DNA of 64,000 nt, from the NCBI RefSeq assembly GCF_963678635.1, contig NC_087064.1:74738390-74802389 (forward strand). The letters run 5' to 3'. Origin of the DNA: Symsagittifera roscoffensis (taxonomy: Eukaryota; Xenacoelomorpha; Acoela; Convolutidae). The notes below the pieces were generated by a model. It did no database searches, was not told the origin of the DNA, and saw only the letters and a list, made by a program, of their open reading frames with translations. The position numbers and the translations under genes are program-made. Positions 1 to 12,030 of the stretch are shown in pieces (positions within the stretch are counted from its first letter, which is position 1; each line of letters starts with the position of its first letter).

Positions 1-475
1 GAGCTGTCGAGCAGCAGAAGAGTTCTGGAGGTTCTCTATAGAACGCAGAGCTGGACGAGGTTCCATTGCTGGTGGTTGTTGTGGAGCTGGAGGCGTCATT
101 GTTTCTGAGAATCCCTCATCTTCATCTATTGTGATGGGGTTTTCGACTGATCCTTCCTCCTCCCAAGGAAAGAGGAAGTCGTCGACTGGTTGAGCCACAA
201 ATCTTGAGTCCGGAATCTCGGGATAGATCAGAAACTTCCCCCATCATTTGCATTGTTCCAAGTTGGTTCTCTGTGATGGGAACTTGCATCATATGATCTT
301 CGTTGAAATCCCTTCGCATCACTTCCACCATGTGCCAGACTTGGATTGGGATGTCCATTCGTGCCAGAAAAACTCCGGAGACTGTTTCTCGCACTTCAAT
401 TTGTACTAGATCAGGCGAAAATTCTACAGAGTACATGAGGTTGCTGTTTTGCACTGAGAAGGTCATTTTGAGCAA
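1..475 (-). pseudogene. Frameshifted copy of the 158-aa hypothetical gene
   Basis: Diverged copy of the intact gene at 2056-2532. The first half reads in one frame from 475 (residues such as VQIEVRETVSGVFLARMDIP). The second half, with DDFLFPWEEEGSVENPIT and the end ALRSIENL, is in another frame and runs to the window edge at 1. Alignment with the intact copy shows about 14 missing bases near 225-235, which explains the frame change. Both halves keep the protein sequence well compared with noncoding DNA around them, so the break looks recent, or a short unseen intron removes it. The gene is cut by the window edge, so its stop is not visible. Function unknown. Confidence 0.5.
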
Positions 476-654
476 TAAGATGACTAAAAGAGCAAAAACA
501 AGAAAGAACTGAGAGGAGCGGGAACCTTACAAAAAATAAGTTGAAATTAGGATGTTTAGAGCTGAGAGAGGAGGTAGTGGACGGCGGTTTAGTTGAAAAT
601 AAAATGATTTTTAGATAGGAGTTAGGGTTACCTTCAACTCGACTGTGTGGGTTT

Positions 655-835
655 GACCAATCAGAATTGATTTTCCTTATGTGGATTGTAGTCGTGTCCA
701 ATCAGATTTCAGCTTCCTTTCATTGCGTTCTTGGATAAAATTCGTGTCCAATCGGAAACAAAGCTCCATTTTGATTATTGTCGTTTTCAATCACAAAAAT
801 TTTCACTTCTGTTCTAGTTATCGTATCCAATCAGA
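655..835. promoter_or_regulatory. CCAAT-box cluster, copy 1
   Basis: CCAAT pentamers occur at 657-661, 698-702, 748-752 and 827-831, all in the same orientation and mostly in the context TCGTGTCCAATCRG or RACCAATCAGA, the consensus of the NF-Y factor. They lie upstream of the minus-strand broken gene at 1-475 and match a cluster in the same position in copy 2. Binding by NF-Y is inferred from the motif only. Confidence 0.5.
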
Positions 836-1221
836 AGACGCTTTTAAGGACTTAAATCTTCCAAATAAGTAAAAATATACAACAAAGCAATCGCAAAAAT
901 AAGTAATCAAAAGTTGTTTGCTGTAAAAATAAGAAATATTGCCGATATAAGTAACAAAAGAAGGAAAATTAATAAAAATAGCATCTCTGCAATTTTTTCA
1001 TTTCTGATCAGGAACTTGCGTCCACTCAGACTCTTGAATCAGCTTTTTTGGAAAGGATTCGAAAAGTTCAAAACTCAAAGTATGAGACTGATTTGTTGCA
1101 AATTGTTGATCGTTTCATTGATGGTTATGGTACTGTAAATAGTAGCGTATCAATTTTTCTATTAATAGTTGAATATTTGTTTATAAAAATTTTGTCAAAA
1201 TTGTTTTTATTTAAATCAAAA

Positions 1222-1860
1222 GTTTTTTCAACAAACAAGTTTGCAATTTTCAACACGTTTGCAAAAATTAACTCAGAGTTTTTTCGCAAGATGCAAATTT
1301 CGGTTTGGTTTTTTCAACACGTTTGCAAAAATTTAATTAAACTTTTTTACAGGATGCAAAAACTGTTTTGGTTTTTTCAACAAGTGTGCAAAAATTTTCA
1401 ACAAATTTTTGTGTTAGATGCAAGTTTTTTCGTGGTTTTTTTGAAAACAAATGCAAAAATCTAACTTATTTTTTCTTGTTCATTTCGAAAAGTGGCAAAA
1501 TTTTATTGTAAAAAACTTGTTAAATTAATGCTAAAAATTTTTCATAATTGCTGACTTTGAGTACTATTCCCTATCTTAATACATTGTTTTTCCAATTTTT
1601 TTGATCAAAATACATGCAAAAAAGAGATTTTTTTTAATGATCGAAATCAAAACAAAGATTTTCATTTTATTTAATTATTAACAGTGCAAGAAAATACTTT
1701 TTCAGTTTTCTTTAAAATGCGAAAATATTTAATGAAATTTTTCTTAATTTGCGAGATTTTTTTTGATTTTTTTAACAAGTAGGCAAAAAATTATGAAAAA
1801 TTTTGCATGGTGCAAAAATTAATGTAAAGTTTTTAACATGCTTGCAAAAATTGGTTTAAT
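1222..1860. repeat. Degenerate repeats around GCAAAAATT
   Basis: This stretch between the two gene copies repeats variants of TTTTTTCAACACGTTTGCAAAAATT followed by a GATGCAAAAA segment, about 60 bp per unit and increasingly degenerate to the right. The open frame that crosses it (1048-1464) is rich in F and K and has no family features, so I treat it as accidental. Bases 1861-2055 show nothing further. Confidence 0.5.
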
Positions 1861-2055
1861 GTTTTTTGCCATCTCTCTAACAAAATTTTATAGAACAGTT
1901 TACCAGATGCTCAATTAGTTTCATTTTAAACAAAGTTTTACCTTTGAAATTTCCCAATAAATTTTTCTATGATCTCTTTGCTCCTATCTCTTGAAAATAA
2001 AATTTCTAGATACAAAGAAATTAAATTACAAGGCACAAGATAGTAACCAATTTAT

Positions 2056-2532
2056 TTACAAATCAAAGAGCTGTCGAGCAGCTGAGTTCTCAAAACTTTG
2101 CAAGTTCTCAATGGAGCGCAAAGCTGGTCTTGCCTCCATCACTGGTGGTTCGCTGACTGGAGTTCTTGGCACAGAGAACCCCTTATCCTCTTCGATTGTA
2201 ATTGGGTTGTCCACAGATCCCTCTTCCCAAGGAAAGAGGAAATCGTCGAATGGTTGAGCCACATATCTAGAGTCAGCAATTTCGGGGTAGTTCATTCCCA
2301 CATGCTCGGTCACTTCCTCCATCATTTGCATTTCTCCAAGTTGATTCTCTGTAGGGGGTACTTCTGTGATATGATGTTCGTTGAAATCCCTTCGCATCAC
2401 TTCCACCATATGCCAGACTTGGATTGGAATGTCCATTAGTGCCAGAAAAACTCCACAAACTGTTTCTCGCACTTGGATTTGTACTAAATCAGCCGAAAAT
2501 TCCACCATCCATAAGAAGATCATTTTGAGCAA
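2056..2532 (-). CDS. Hypothetical 158-aa protein
   Basis: An uninterrupted frame of 158 codons with an ATG start, ending QLFDL then TAA. The stop overlaps an AATAAA hexamer on the same strand, a plausible poly(A) signal. The N-terminal half is hydrophobic/acidic (SADLVQIQVRETVCGVFLAL), the middle is Met/Glu-rich, and the C-terminal half is acidic and Pro-rich. There is no signal peptide, no clear membrane segment and no motif I recognise. The second copy at 1-475 keeps the same residues at most positions although its DNA has diverged, which argues that this is a real protein. Four CCAAT boxes lie 180-360 bp upstream with no TATA box. It may be only one exon of a longer gene. Function unknown. 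Confidence 0.55.
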   Translation of the reverse strand: MLKMIFLWMVEFSADLVQIQVRETVCGVFLALMDIPIQVWHMVEVMRRDFNEHHITEVPPTENQLGEMQMMEEVTEHVGMNYPEIADSRYVAQPFDDFLFPWEEGSVDNPITIEEDKGFSVPRTPVSEPPVMEARPALRSIENLQSFENSAARQLFDL

Positions 2533-3050
2533 TAAGTTGAGTTAATGAGTAAAAACAAGATTTACAGTTGAGGGTGAAAGTTGACTGTGGTTAAGTTGAA
2601 GTTATTGTATTTAGAGCTGAGAGAGGAGGTAGTTGACGGTAGTTAAGTTGAAACTAAAATGATTTTTTGTTAGGAGTTAGGGGTACCTTCAACTGGAATG
2701 TGTGGTTTTAACCAATCAGAATGGATTTTCCTTATTCGGATTGTAGTCGTGTCCAATCAGATTTCAGCTTCCTTTTATGGGATTCTTGGATAAAAGTCGT
2801 GTCCAATCGGAAACAAAGCTCCGTTTTGGGTATTGTCGTTTCCAACCACAAAAAATTCATTTTTGTTCTAGTTGTCGTATCCAATCAGAAGACCCTTTTA
2901 TGGCCTTAAATCTTCCAAATAAGTAAAAATATACACAAAAGCAATTGCAAAAATAAATGACCAAAAGTTGTTTGCAGTAAAAATAAGAAATATTGCTGAT
3001 ATAAGTAACAAAAGAAAAAAAATTAATAAAAGTAACATCTCTGCAACTTT
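2067..3050. repeat. Direct repeat, copy 2
   Basis: Second copy of the block at 1-1015, offset about 2067 bp. It carries the intact minus-strand reading frame. Bases 3051-3346, to its right, show no recognisable gene or repeat. Confidence 0.75.
2711..2890. promoter_or_regulatory. CCAAT-box cluster, copy 2
   Basis: CCAAT at 2712-2716, 2752-2756, 2812-2816 and 2881-2885 in one orientation, with a degenerate fifth site (TCCAACC) near 2840. They sit upstream of the intact minus-strand ORF starting at 2532. The sites were kept in both gene copies while the sequence between them diverged. Confidence 0.55.
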
Positions 3051-4451
3051 TTTCATCAAGTTAATTGAATTTTTTGTATGTAATCAATGAGAAATTGCTG
3101 ATTTTTGAGTCGATAGTCAAGTTCTTTGATTTTGATGTAAATTTGGGAAGATTACTCAAAGTTGACGAATTTTTCAAAGCAGACTTCTGAAAATCTGATT
3201 CCAAACCGAATCAAGCAGGATTTTGAACTTTGAAAATCTTTAAAGAAATGAAGGAATAAAGAACTTTGCTGAAGTGTTTTTACAATTTTGGGATTTGGAT
3301 AGGGGATAAAAAGAGTTTTTGATATATTATCGTACGATTTTTTGATCAATATCGAATAAATTTTTAAGAAACATCTATCCCATTTTAAACAATTTTAGCA
3401 TTAAACTGTTCATTTTCTATCAATAATCTGAAATTTCTAAATTTTAACATAAAAAATTTCTCACAAGTTTTAATTTTTGTACAAATTTGGGTAATTCAAT
3501 GAGAAAAAAGTGAGGAGGAGTTGAATCATGGAGTTTGATTTAGAAATTTCATAGAATATTGCGCTTAATGTTCATTTGAATTGAGATTCCTAAAAATCAT
3601 CCCTGAACTGGACAAAAACAATTAGTTAAAAACCAAAATAAAAAGTTCGAAATGGAAAATTTCATGTAATCTTGATTAATTTTCATTTTACCTTTTCAAA
3701 AATTACGACTAATTTCACTGTTTTCCGGAAGTTTCAATATTGACTCTGCTACTATGAACCTTCTTTTCAGTGTTTAGAGCATTGTATAACCAATTATTTA
3801 GCTCAAATTAAGGTAAACTTCATTGTATTTCAATATATTGAAAAAAAATTGTGGAAAAAGTCATTTTTTTATTCAAAATTTTGGATCATTGTCTCAACAT
3901 AATGCCAATTAAATTACAATCTTAGCTTATTTTTAAAACCAATACGTAAAAGTATGTTTAAAATTAGATCAAAAACAACAAAAATTTAACCAAAATTATG
4001 AGATTTCTGCAATTTTTTCCAAAAATTTGCAGTTTGTTCCAAATACTTGAAATTTTTGCAATTTTTTCCAAATACTTGAAAAATCTTGCAATTTTTTTCC
4101 AAAGTTTCAGTAGGTTTCAGCATAGTTTAAGCTAGATTGAGTACAGTTTCTAAAAAAGGATCATCTAATAAAATAGTTATTATTATAAAATTATATCAAA
4201 TCATATCGTGTTTTGAAGTTTTTTGAAAAAATATCAATTTTTTTTATAAGCATTTCCAAATTTTTGCACATCTTACCATGAACTTACCATGAACCAATAA
4301 ACATATTCTCTTCATTGCACATTCTACATGTAACACTCAACAATTACATAACGCATGCCGAGATTTTTGCGAAAAAACTAGAGATTTCCACACAAAATCC
4401 AAAAAATACCGTTTTTCTTACTATTTTCTGACCATCACACTGAAACCCTAC

Positions 4452-4560
4452 CATTCCCTATCTTAATACATTGGGAAATCTTTTCCCTATGTTAATACAA
4501 GGAATTTCTAATCCTTATACATAGGGATATCTATACACTATCTTAATACATGGGAAATCT
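4452..4560. repeat. TATCTTAATACAT minisatellite
   Basis: Four imperfect units of roughly 28 bp containing CCCTATCTTAATACAT or variants (CCCTATGTTAATACA). The same block recurs at 8804-8912 and 13156-13450, and a single unit occurs near 1568. Confidence 0.7.
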
Positions 4561-4715
4561 AAACAATAAAGACGTCCAAAAAATTATCAAAAAAGTACAC
4601 GGAATGTTTTCTTTTTTTCCTGTAGAGTAATTCAAGAAAGTTCAAATGCTTTTTAATTGACATTCTTCAAAAATGAACATTTTGGATCCAAAGTTATGTC
4701 TAGAAACTGCTTAGT

Positions 4716-5416
4716 TCTGATTGGTTGAAATTTTATCTGGAAAATTCTAGAAATTTCGAAGGAATGACGTCATTACCACGAAAAAATTTTGATCGAAATT
4801 TCAAAATTTGAATTGAATATCGAAAAAACAATATAAACTAGACAAAAAATCTCATTTATCCCACTAGGGTATCAAATTTCAAATCTTAGTTATGTTGGAA
4901 AAATTCAATAAAATTTATTGATTAGGAAGTTTCATAAACATAGTCTGGTTCTAATCTACAAAGTTTTTTAAAATCTGTGATTACTTCATTCTGATTGGTT
5001 ATTAACACAAATAATGTCTGTGAAAGTATCCTCAAAATCTACAAATTTTAAAAAATTGTTGAAAAATTCATCAGAAGAAGAGATCAACTCTGATTGGTTG
5101 ACATTAAATTTCCTGAAAAATTAATGACTTTTGAAGCTCATTTCTGATAGGTTGCCATTGAATTTGTTGAAAATTACATGACTTTTGAAACTCAATTCTG
5201 ATTGGTGGTCATTGAATTTGTCGAAAATCACATGACTATTGAAGCTCAATTCTGATTGGTTGATATCAGAAAAGATAAAAGTTTCCTTGTAATTAATGCT
5301 CGATTCTGATTGGTTGATACTTTTAAAAATTCCATGGTTAGATTGGATGATTTTTATTTCAGCTAGGCTAAATAGCATATCCACTCTGATTTTCTTTTCG
5401 TTGAAAACAATTGGTT
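4716..5416. promoter_or_regulatory. Array of inverted CCAAT boxes (copy A)
   Basis: The undecamer TCTGATTGGTT (reverse complement AACCAATCAGA, the NF-Y consensus) occurs at 4716, 4990, 5089, 5251 and 5304. Near-matches occur at 5143 (TCTGATAGGTT) and 5197 (TCTGATTGGTG), and ATTGG also occurs near 5340 and 5410. From 5121 to 5280 the sites ride on a tandem repeat of about 54 bp beginning ACTTTTGAAGCTCA. The array ends 115 bp before the zinc-finger ORF at 5531 on the plus strand, so it probably serves that promoter. The minus-strand frame 5121-5384 is only a translation of this repeat. Confidence 0.6.
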
Positions 5417-5530
5417 AATAAGTTTGCTGTTTTTATTTAATTTTATTCATTTTTTGAGGCTATTCAACTCACCTTGTCTAAAAATTTGGTACATTTTAAA
5501 ACTCCCATTTAATTTTTCATTACTATTGAG

Positions 5531-5758
5531 ATGTCTTCACTCAATAAAAACGAAAGAGTTGCATGTCTTGAATGTGGCAGGGAATACACTCACAAAGATG
5601 CATCAAGACATCGTAGAACATGTGGTGTTTTGAAGTGTTCTAACTGTAATTTTTTTACTTATAGCAGCGTGGAACTCGCTAATCATTTCAAGAAGAACCA
5701 TTCTCAGCATAATATTAAATTATGTGCTCAGCAGACTGCAAACACACTTCAGGAGAAG
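5531..5758 (+). CDS. C2H2-type zinc-finger exon (copy A)
   Basis: First exon of a putative zinc-finger protein, 76 codons from ATG to a clear donor, AAG|GTAAAT, in phase 0. Finger 1 is C12-C15...H27-C31 (CCHC variant); finger 2 is C36-C39...H52-H57. The exon is Lys/His-rich and ends TANTLQEK. If unspliced the frame would run on to 5827 through AT-rich DNA, so the donor is preferred. No convincing downstream exon was found before the unit ends at 7678. The finger layout resembles the N-terminal fingers found on Polinton-type polymerases such as the one at 62053-62379, but sequence similarity is weak. It could also be a host transcription factor fragment. The exon is identical in protein sequence in copy B. 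Confidence 0.5.
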
Positions 5759-7678
5759 GTAAATTTTATAAGTTTTTTTTTGAAAAACTTAAAATTTACT
5801 ATGATTATTAGTTTTTACCGAATCTGAAAAGTCTCAGCAATTGTAACAAATCTAGCCAGTATTTATACAGTGTTTTCATTACATTACCTGAACTGTCATT
5901 TATTTTTTATTCAAAAGTTTTGATTGATGTTAAAGACAGCAAAAATCGAGTTCAAATCGTCGTGAAGCTTTCCATGGAACTCGATCCGAAAACTTTTAAC
6001 CAACAGTAAAAACTCCCTTGGTTGCAAGCTTGCGGAGACTTTGTTGTGATAAATTTGTAGTAAAGTGCATAACATATGCTAATGAGTATTTAAGTATTCG
6101 CCTAAAAATTGTAAAACTTGAATATTTGGAAAACATCAACTAATTGAAAGGTTTTTTGTAGTTACTATTTTAAAGTTTTCCTTGTTTAGTGCTTGTAAAA
6201 GTGTTCATAGAGCAGAGCTTTCCTAGCAGATAATGTGGTTTGACTTATTAAGAATTATGTTAGTCTATTGATTTTTTGATGATTTTAGAAAAGAAATTGA
6301 TAAATGACCTGGAAAAAATGTATATTTTGCTAAACTTTGAAAGTTTCAAGATAATGATATACATCATTCCAACTAAAAATTTAGTCTAAAAGAGAAATTC
6401 AGATTTAAAACAGCATTATACAGTTATGAGGTTGAGAAAATTCTTTAAAGCTTTTTAGTAAAGCATTTATGGTATTAATTCAGCTTCGGATTATTGAACG
6501 TTCGTTGAAACGACACATTTTTCCATCTAAAATTCATTTTTCAAGTAAAAATTTGCTCAAATTGGATTCATTTGGTAGATAGTAGATGAAGCAGAAACTG
6601 AGAAAATGCTAAAATGAGATAGAAATTCAATTTATTCCTTAGGAGATTTGAGATAATTTTACTAAAATTTAGGTTATAAAGTATATCTTGAGAAAAAAGC
6701 CGACATAAAAATTCTCAAGGTCTTATATTTATGCGTAACTTATTAGAAAAAATTGTTATCATTTGATATATTAGGTACTTTATATGAAAGATCAAATGTT
6801 TTGAGGATAATTTTTGAGAAGCAAACCCAATTCGACATCTTTTGGAAGAAGATACATAAAGCATAAATCGAAAACTTGCTTTCAAGATCTACTTTTCCTT
6901 GCTACATACATACACAATACTACATAGAATATACAACACTATATACAATACATTACTACATTTTTACTACATAGAGTTTTTTTCTTAATAAAAATCGGAA
7001 AATTACACAATTGTTCCAGTTTGCACCTTGATTTGCTTTGCTAAATCAATTTTTTGAGACTCGCTCTTTCAGAAGTTTTTATATTGTATATGTTAGGAAC
7101 TAGTTTCTCTTGCGTATTTCCGGAGATTTTCAGATTATAACTAATAGAGCTGCTCCTAATTTGTTCTTAGATCGTAAAAATACACCTTTATATTCTCATT
7201 TTGTACATATATTTTTGAATGCTTTAACTAGCACAAATTTTTCCTCACTTGGATATTTTTGAGAAAATTTCCGTCAAAATTTAAGAAAAAAAGCGAGTTA
7301 ATAACTATTTTGCAGGAAAAGTGATAGTTATTGATCCCAAAATGTGTATTTTTGCTCAAATAGTTTACGATAGCACCTGAACAGGGGAACCTTGAGGAAG
7401 ATATTAAAATTTTTTATTGTAATAATCATACGGTATCAGTTCTAATTTCGTCTCTGCCAGCAAATTGTTCGTTCAATTGATACTATTTTCCTCCTAAATA
7501 CTCCAGTTTTGACTAATTTTTCTAGTAGGGTGTGTTCAATAGCGAAAACATGTATTAAACAGAAAGCAAGAATAACTTTAAAACATGGAAAAACTCTACG
7601 GAAAATCTTGAAACTTATGTTGCAGAAGCAACAGAGAGATAATCATCAGTTATGAAAATTTTTTTGTTGAATTTGACC
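5759..7678. other. AT-rich remainder of copy A
   Basis: About 1.9 kb after the zinc-finger exon. Several CAG acceptor-like sites occur (for example TTTTGCAG at 7308-7315) but none opens a convincing continuation of the exon frame. I see no other gene, RNA or transposon end in it. Confidence 0.4.
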
Positions 7679-9067
7679 CAATATCGAATAAATTTTTAAG
7701 AAACATCTATCCCATTTTAAACAATTTTAGCATTAAACTGTTCATTTTCTATCAATAATCTGAAATTTCTAAATTTTAACATAAAAAATTTCTCACAAGT
7801 TTTAATTTTTGTACAAATTTGGGTAATTCAATGAGAAAAAAGTGAGGAGGAGTTGAATCATGGAGTTTGATTTAGAAATTTCATAGAATATTGCGCTTAA
7901 TGTTCATTTGAATTGAGATTCCTAAAAATCATCCCTGAACTGGACAAAAACAATTAGTTAAAAACCAAAATAAAAAGTTCGAAATGGAAAATTTCATGTA
8001 ATCTTGATTAATTTTCATTTTACCTTTTCAAAAATTACGACTAATTTCACTGTTTTCCGGAAGTTTCAATATTGACTCTGCTACTATGAACCTTCTTTTC
8101 AGTGTTTAGAGCATTGTATAACCAATTATTTAGCTCAAATTAAGGTAAATTTCATTGTATTTCAATATATTGAAAAAAAATTGTGGAAAAAGTCATTTTT
8201 TTATTCAAAATTTTGGATCATTGTCTCAACATAATGCCAATTAAATTACAATCTTAGCTTATTTTTAAAACCAATACGTAAAAGTATGTTTAAACTTAGA
8301 TCAAAAACAACAAAAATTTAACCAAAATTATGAGATTTCTGCAATTTTTTCCAAAAATTTGCAGTTTGTTCCAAATACTTGAAATTTTTGCAATTTTTTC
8401 CAAATACTTGAAAAATCTTGCAATTTTTTTCCAAAAACTTGAATTTTTTTCCAAAGTTTCAGTAGGTTTCAGCATAGTTTAAGCTAGATTGAGTACAGTT
8501 TCTAAAAAAGGATCATCTAATAAAATAGTTATTATTATAAAATTATATCAAATCATATCGTGTTTTGAAGTTTTTTGAAAAAATATCAATTTTTTTTATA
8601 AGCATTTCCAAATTTTTGCACATCTTACCATGAACTTACCATGAACCAATAAACATATTCTCTTCATTGCACATTCTACATGTAACACTCAACAATTACA
8701 TAACGCATGCCGAGATTTTTGCGAAAAAACTAGACATTTCCACACAAAATCCAAAAAATACCGTTTTTCTTACTATTTTCTGACCATCACACTGAAACCC
8801 TACCATTCCCTATCTTAATACATTGGGAAATCTTTTCCCTATGTTAATACAAGGAATTTCTAATCCTTATACATAGGGATATCTATACACTATCTTAATA
8901 CATGGGAAATCTAAACAATAAAGACGTCCAAAAAATTATCAAAAAAGTACACGGAATGTTTTCTTTTTTTCCTGTAGAGTAATTCAAGAAAGTTCAAATG
9001 CTTTTTAATTGACATTCTTCAAAAATGAATATATTGGATCCAAAGTTATGTCTAGAAACTGCTTAGT

Positions 9068-9768
9068 TCTGATTGGTTGAAATTTTATCTGGAAAATTCT
9101 AGAAATTTCGAAGGAATGACGTCATTACCACGAAAAAATTTTGATCGAAATTTCAAAATTTGAATTGAATGTCGAAAAAACAATATAAACTAGACAAAAA
9201 ATCTCATTTATCCCACTAGGGTATCAAATTTCAAATCTTAGTTATGTTGGAAAAATTCAATAAAATTTATTGATTAGGAAGTTTCATAAACATAGTCTGG
9301 TTCTAATCTACAAAGTTTTTTAAAATCTGTGATTACTTCATTCTGATTGGTTATTAACACAAATAATGTCTGTGAAAGTATCCTCAAAATCTACAAATTT
9401 TAAAAAATTGTTGAAAAATTCATCAGAAGAAGAGATCAACTCTGATTGGTTGACATTAAATTTCCTGAAAAATTAATGACTTTTGAAGCTCATTTCTGAT
9501 AGGTTGCCATTGAATTTGTTGAAAATAACATGACTTTTGAAACTCAATTCTGATTGGTGGTCATTGAATTTGTCGGAAATCACATGACTATTGAAGCTCA
9601 ATTCTGATTGGTTGATATCAGAAAAGATAAAAGTTTCCTTGTAATTAATGCTCGATTCTGATTGGTTGATACTTTTAAAAATTCCATGGTTAGATTGGAT
9701 GATTTTTATTTCAGCTAGGCTAAATAGCATATCCACTCTGATTTTCTTTTCGTTGAAAACAATTGGTT
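9068..9768. promoter_or_regulatory. Array of inverted CCAAT boxes (copy B)
   Basis: Same sites as in copy A shifted by 4352 bp. All intact TCTGATTGGTT cores are retained, although substitutions are present between them. Confidence 0.6.
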
Positions 9769-9882
9769 AATAAGTTTGCTGTTTTTATTTAATTTTATTC
9801 ATTTTTTGAGGCTATTCAACTCACCTTGTCTAAAAATTTGGTACATTTTAAATCTCCCATTTAATTTTTCATTACTATTGAG

Positions 9883-10110
9883 ATGTCTTCACTCAATAAA
9901 AACGAAAGAGTTGCATGTCTTGAATGTGGCAGGGAATACACTCACAAAGATGCATCAAGACATCGTAGAACATGTGGTGTTTTGAAGTGTTCTAACTGTA
10001 ATTTTTTTACTTATAGCAGCGTGGAACTCGCTAATCATTTCAAGAAGAACCATTCTCAGCATAATATTAAATTATGTGCTCAGCAGACTGCAAACACACT
10101 TCAGGAGAAG
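9883..10110 (+). CDS. C2H2-type zinc-finger exon (copy B)
   Basis: Identical 76-residue product to the exon at 5531-5758, with the same phase-0 GTAAAT donor and the same upstream CCAAT array. Identity at protein level fits either recent duplication or selection; DNA identity is also high, so the two cannot be separated by eye. No following exon was recognised in 10111-12030, which is AT-rich and otherwise featureless. Confidence 0.5.
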
Positions 10111-12030
10111 GTAAATTTTATAAGTTTTTTTTTGAAAAACTTAAAATTTACTATGATTATTAGTTTTTACCGAATCTGAAAAGTCTCAGCAATTGTAACA
10201 AATCTAGCCAGTATTTATACAGTGTTTTCATTACATTACCTGAACTGTCATTTATTTTTTATTCAAAAGTTTTGATTGATGTTAAAAACAGCAAAAATCG
10301 AGTTCAAATCGTCGTGAAGCTTTCCATGGAACTCGATCCGAAAACTTTTAACCAACAGTAAAAACTCCCTTGGTTGCAAGCTTGCGGAGACTTTGTTGTG
10401 ATAAATTTGTAGTAAAGTGCATAACATATGCTAATGAGTATTTAAGTATTCGCCTAAAAATTGTAAAACTTGAATATTTGGAAAACATCAACTAATTGAA
10501 AGGTTTTTTGTAGTTACTATTTTAAAGTTTTCCTTGTTTAGTGCTTGTAAAAGTGTTCATAGAGCAGAGCTTTTCAAGCAGATAATGTGGTTTGAATTAT
10601 TAAGAATTATGTTAAACTATTGATTTTTTGATGATTTTAGAAAAGAAATTGATAAATGACCTGGAAAAAATGTATATTTTGCTAAACTTTGAAAGTTTCA
10701 AGATAATGATATACATCATTCCAACTAAAAATTTAGTCTAAAAGAGAAATTCAGATTTAAAACAGCATTATACAGTTATGAGGTTGAGAAAATTCTTTAA
10801 AGCTTTTTAGTAAAGGATTTATGGTATTAATTCAGCTTCGGATTATTGAACGTTCGTTGAAACGATACATTTTTCCATCTAAAATTCATTTTTCAAGTAA
10901 AAATTTGCTCAAATTGGATTCATTTGGTAGATAGTAGATGAAGCAGAAACTGAGAAAATGCTAAAATGAGATAGAAATTCAATTTATTCCTTAGGAGATT
11001 TGAGATAATTTTACTAAAATTTAGGTTATAAAGTATATCTTGAGAAAAAAGCCGACATAAAAATTCTCAAGGTCTTATATTTATGCGTAACTTATTAGAA
11101 AAAATTGTTATCATTTGATATATTAGGTACTTTATATGAAAGATCAAATGTTTTGAGGATAATTTTTGAGAAGCAAACCCAATTCGACATCTTTTGGAAG
11201 AAGATACATAAAGCATAAATCGAAAACTTGCTTTCAAGATCTACTTTTCCTTGCTACATACATACACAATACTACATAGAATATACAACACTATATACAA
11301 TACATTACTACATTTTTACTACATAGAGTTTTTTTCTTAATAAAAATCGGAAAATTACACAATTGTTCCAGTTTGCACCTTGATTTGCTTTGCTAAATCA
11401 ATTTTTTGAGACTCGCTCTTTCAGAAGTTTTTATATTGTATATGTTAGGAACTAGTTTCTCTTGCGTATTTCCGGAGATTTTCAGATTATAACTAATAGA
11501 GCTGCTCCTAATTTGTTCTTAGATCGTAAAAATACACCTTTATATTCTCATTTTGTACATATATTTTTGAATGCTTTAACTAGCACAAATTTTTCCTCAC
11601 TTGGATATTTTTGAGAAAATTTCCGTCAAAATTTAAGAAAAAAAGCGAGTTAATAACTATTTTGCAGGAAAAGTGATAGTTATTGATCCCAAAATGTGTA
11701 TTTTTGCTCAAATAGTTTACGATAGCACCTGAACAGGGGAACCTTGAGGAAGATATTAAAATTTTTTATTGTAATAATCATACGGTATCAGTTCTAATTT
11801 CGTCTCTGCCAGCAAATTGTTCGTTCAATTGATACTATTTTCCTCCTAAATACTCCAGTTTTGACTAATTTTTCTAGTAGGGTGTGTTCAATAGCGAAAA
11901 CATGTATTAAACAGAAAGCAAGAATAACTTTAAAACATGGAAAAACTCTACGGAAAATCTTGAAACTTATGTTGCAGAAGCAACAGAGAGATAATCATGA
12001 GTTATGAAAAATTTTTTGTTGAATTTGACC

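Larger units (their letters stand above)
1..1015. repeat. Direct repeat, copy 1 (gene plus upstream region)
   Basis: Bases 1-1015 align, with many substitutions and small gaps, to 2067-3050. The repeat includes a minus-strand gene, its 5' flank with four CCAAT boxes, and AT-rich DNA upstream. Copy 1 may begin outside the window. Confidence 0.75.
3347..7678. repeat. 4.35-kb tandem repeat, copy A
   Basis: Starts at the junction CAATATCGAATAAA and is repeated almost without change from 7679. It is 4332 bp long here; copy B is 20 bp longer because it has an extra short AAACTTG-containing segment near 8436. The unit contains a minisatellite, a CCAAT array and a zinc-finger exon; the remainder is AT-rich. 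The near identity of A and B indicates a recent duplication or homogenisation. Confidence 0.9.
7679..12030. repeat. 4.35-kb tandem repeat, copy B
   Basis: Second full copy, 4352 bp, differing from copy A by scattered substitutions and one 20-bp insertion. It contains its own minisatellite (8804-8912), CCAAT array (9068-9768) and zinc-finger exon (9883-10110). Confidence 0.9.

Noticed and set aside
5121-5384. Minus-strand 87-aa frame with repeated SELSFKSHVIF (also at 9473-9736)
   Set aside because: It is the reverse translation of the 54-bp repeat carrying CCAAT boxes.
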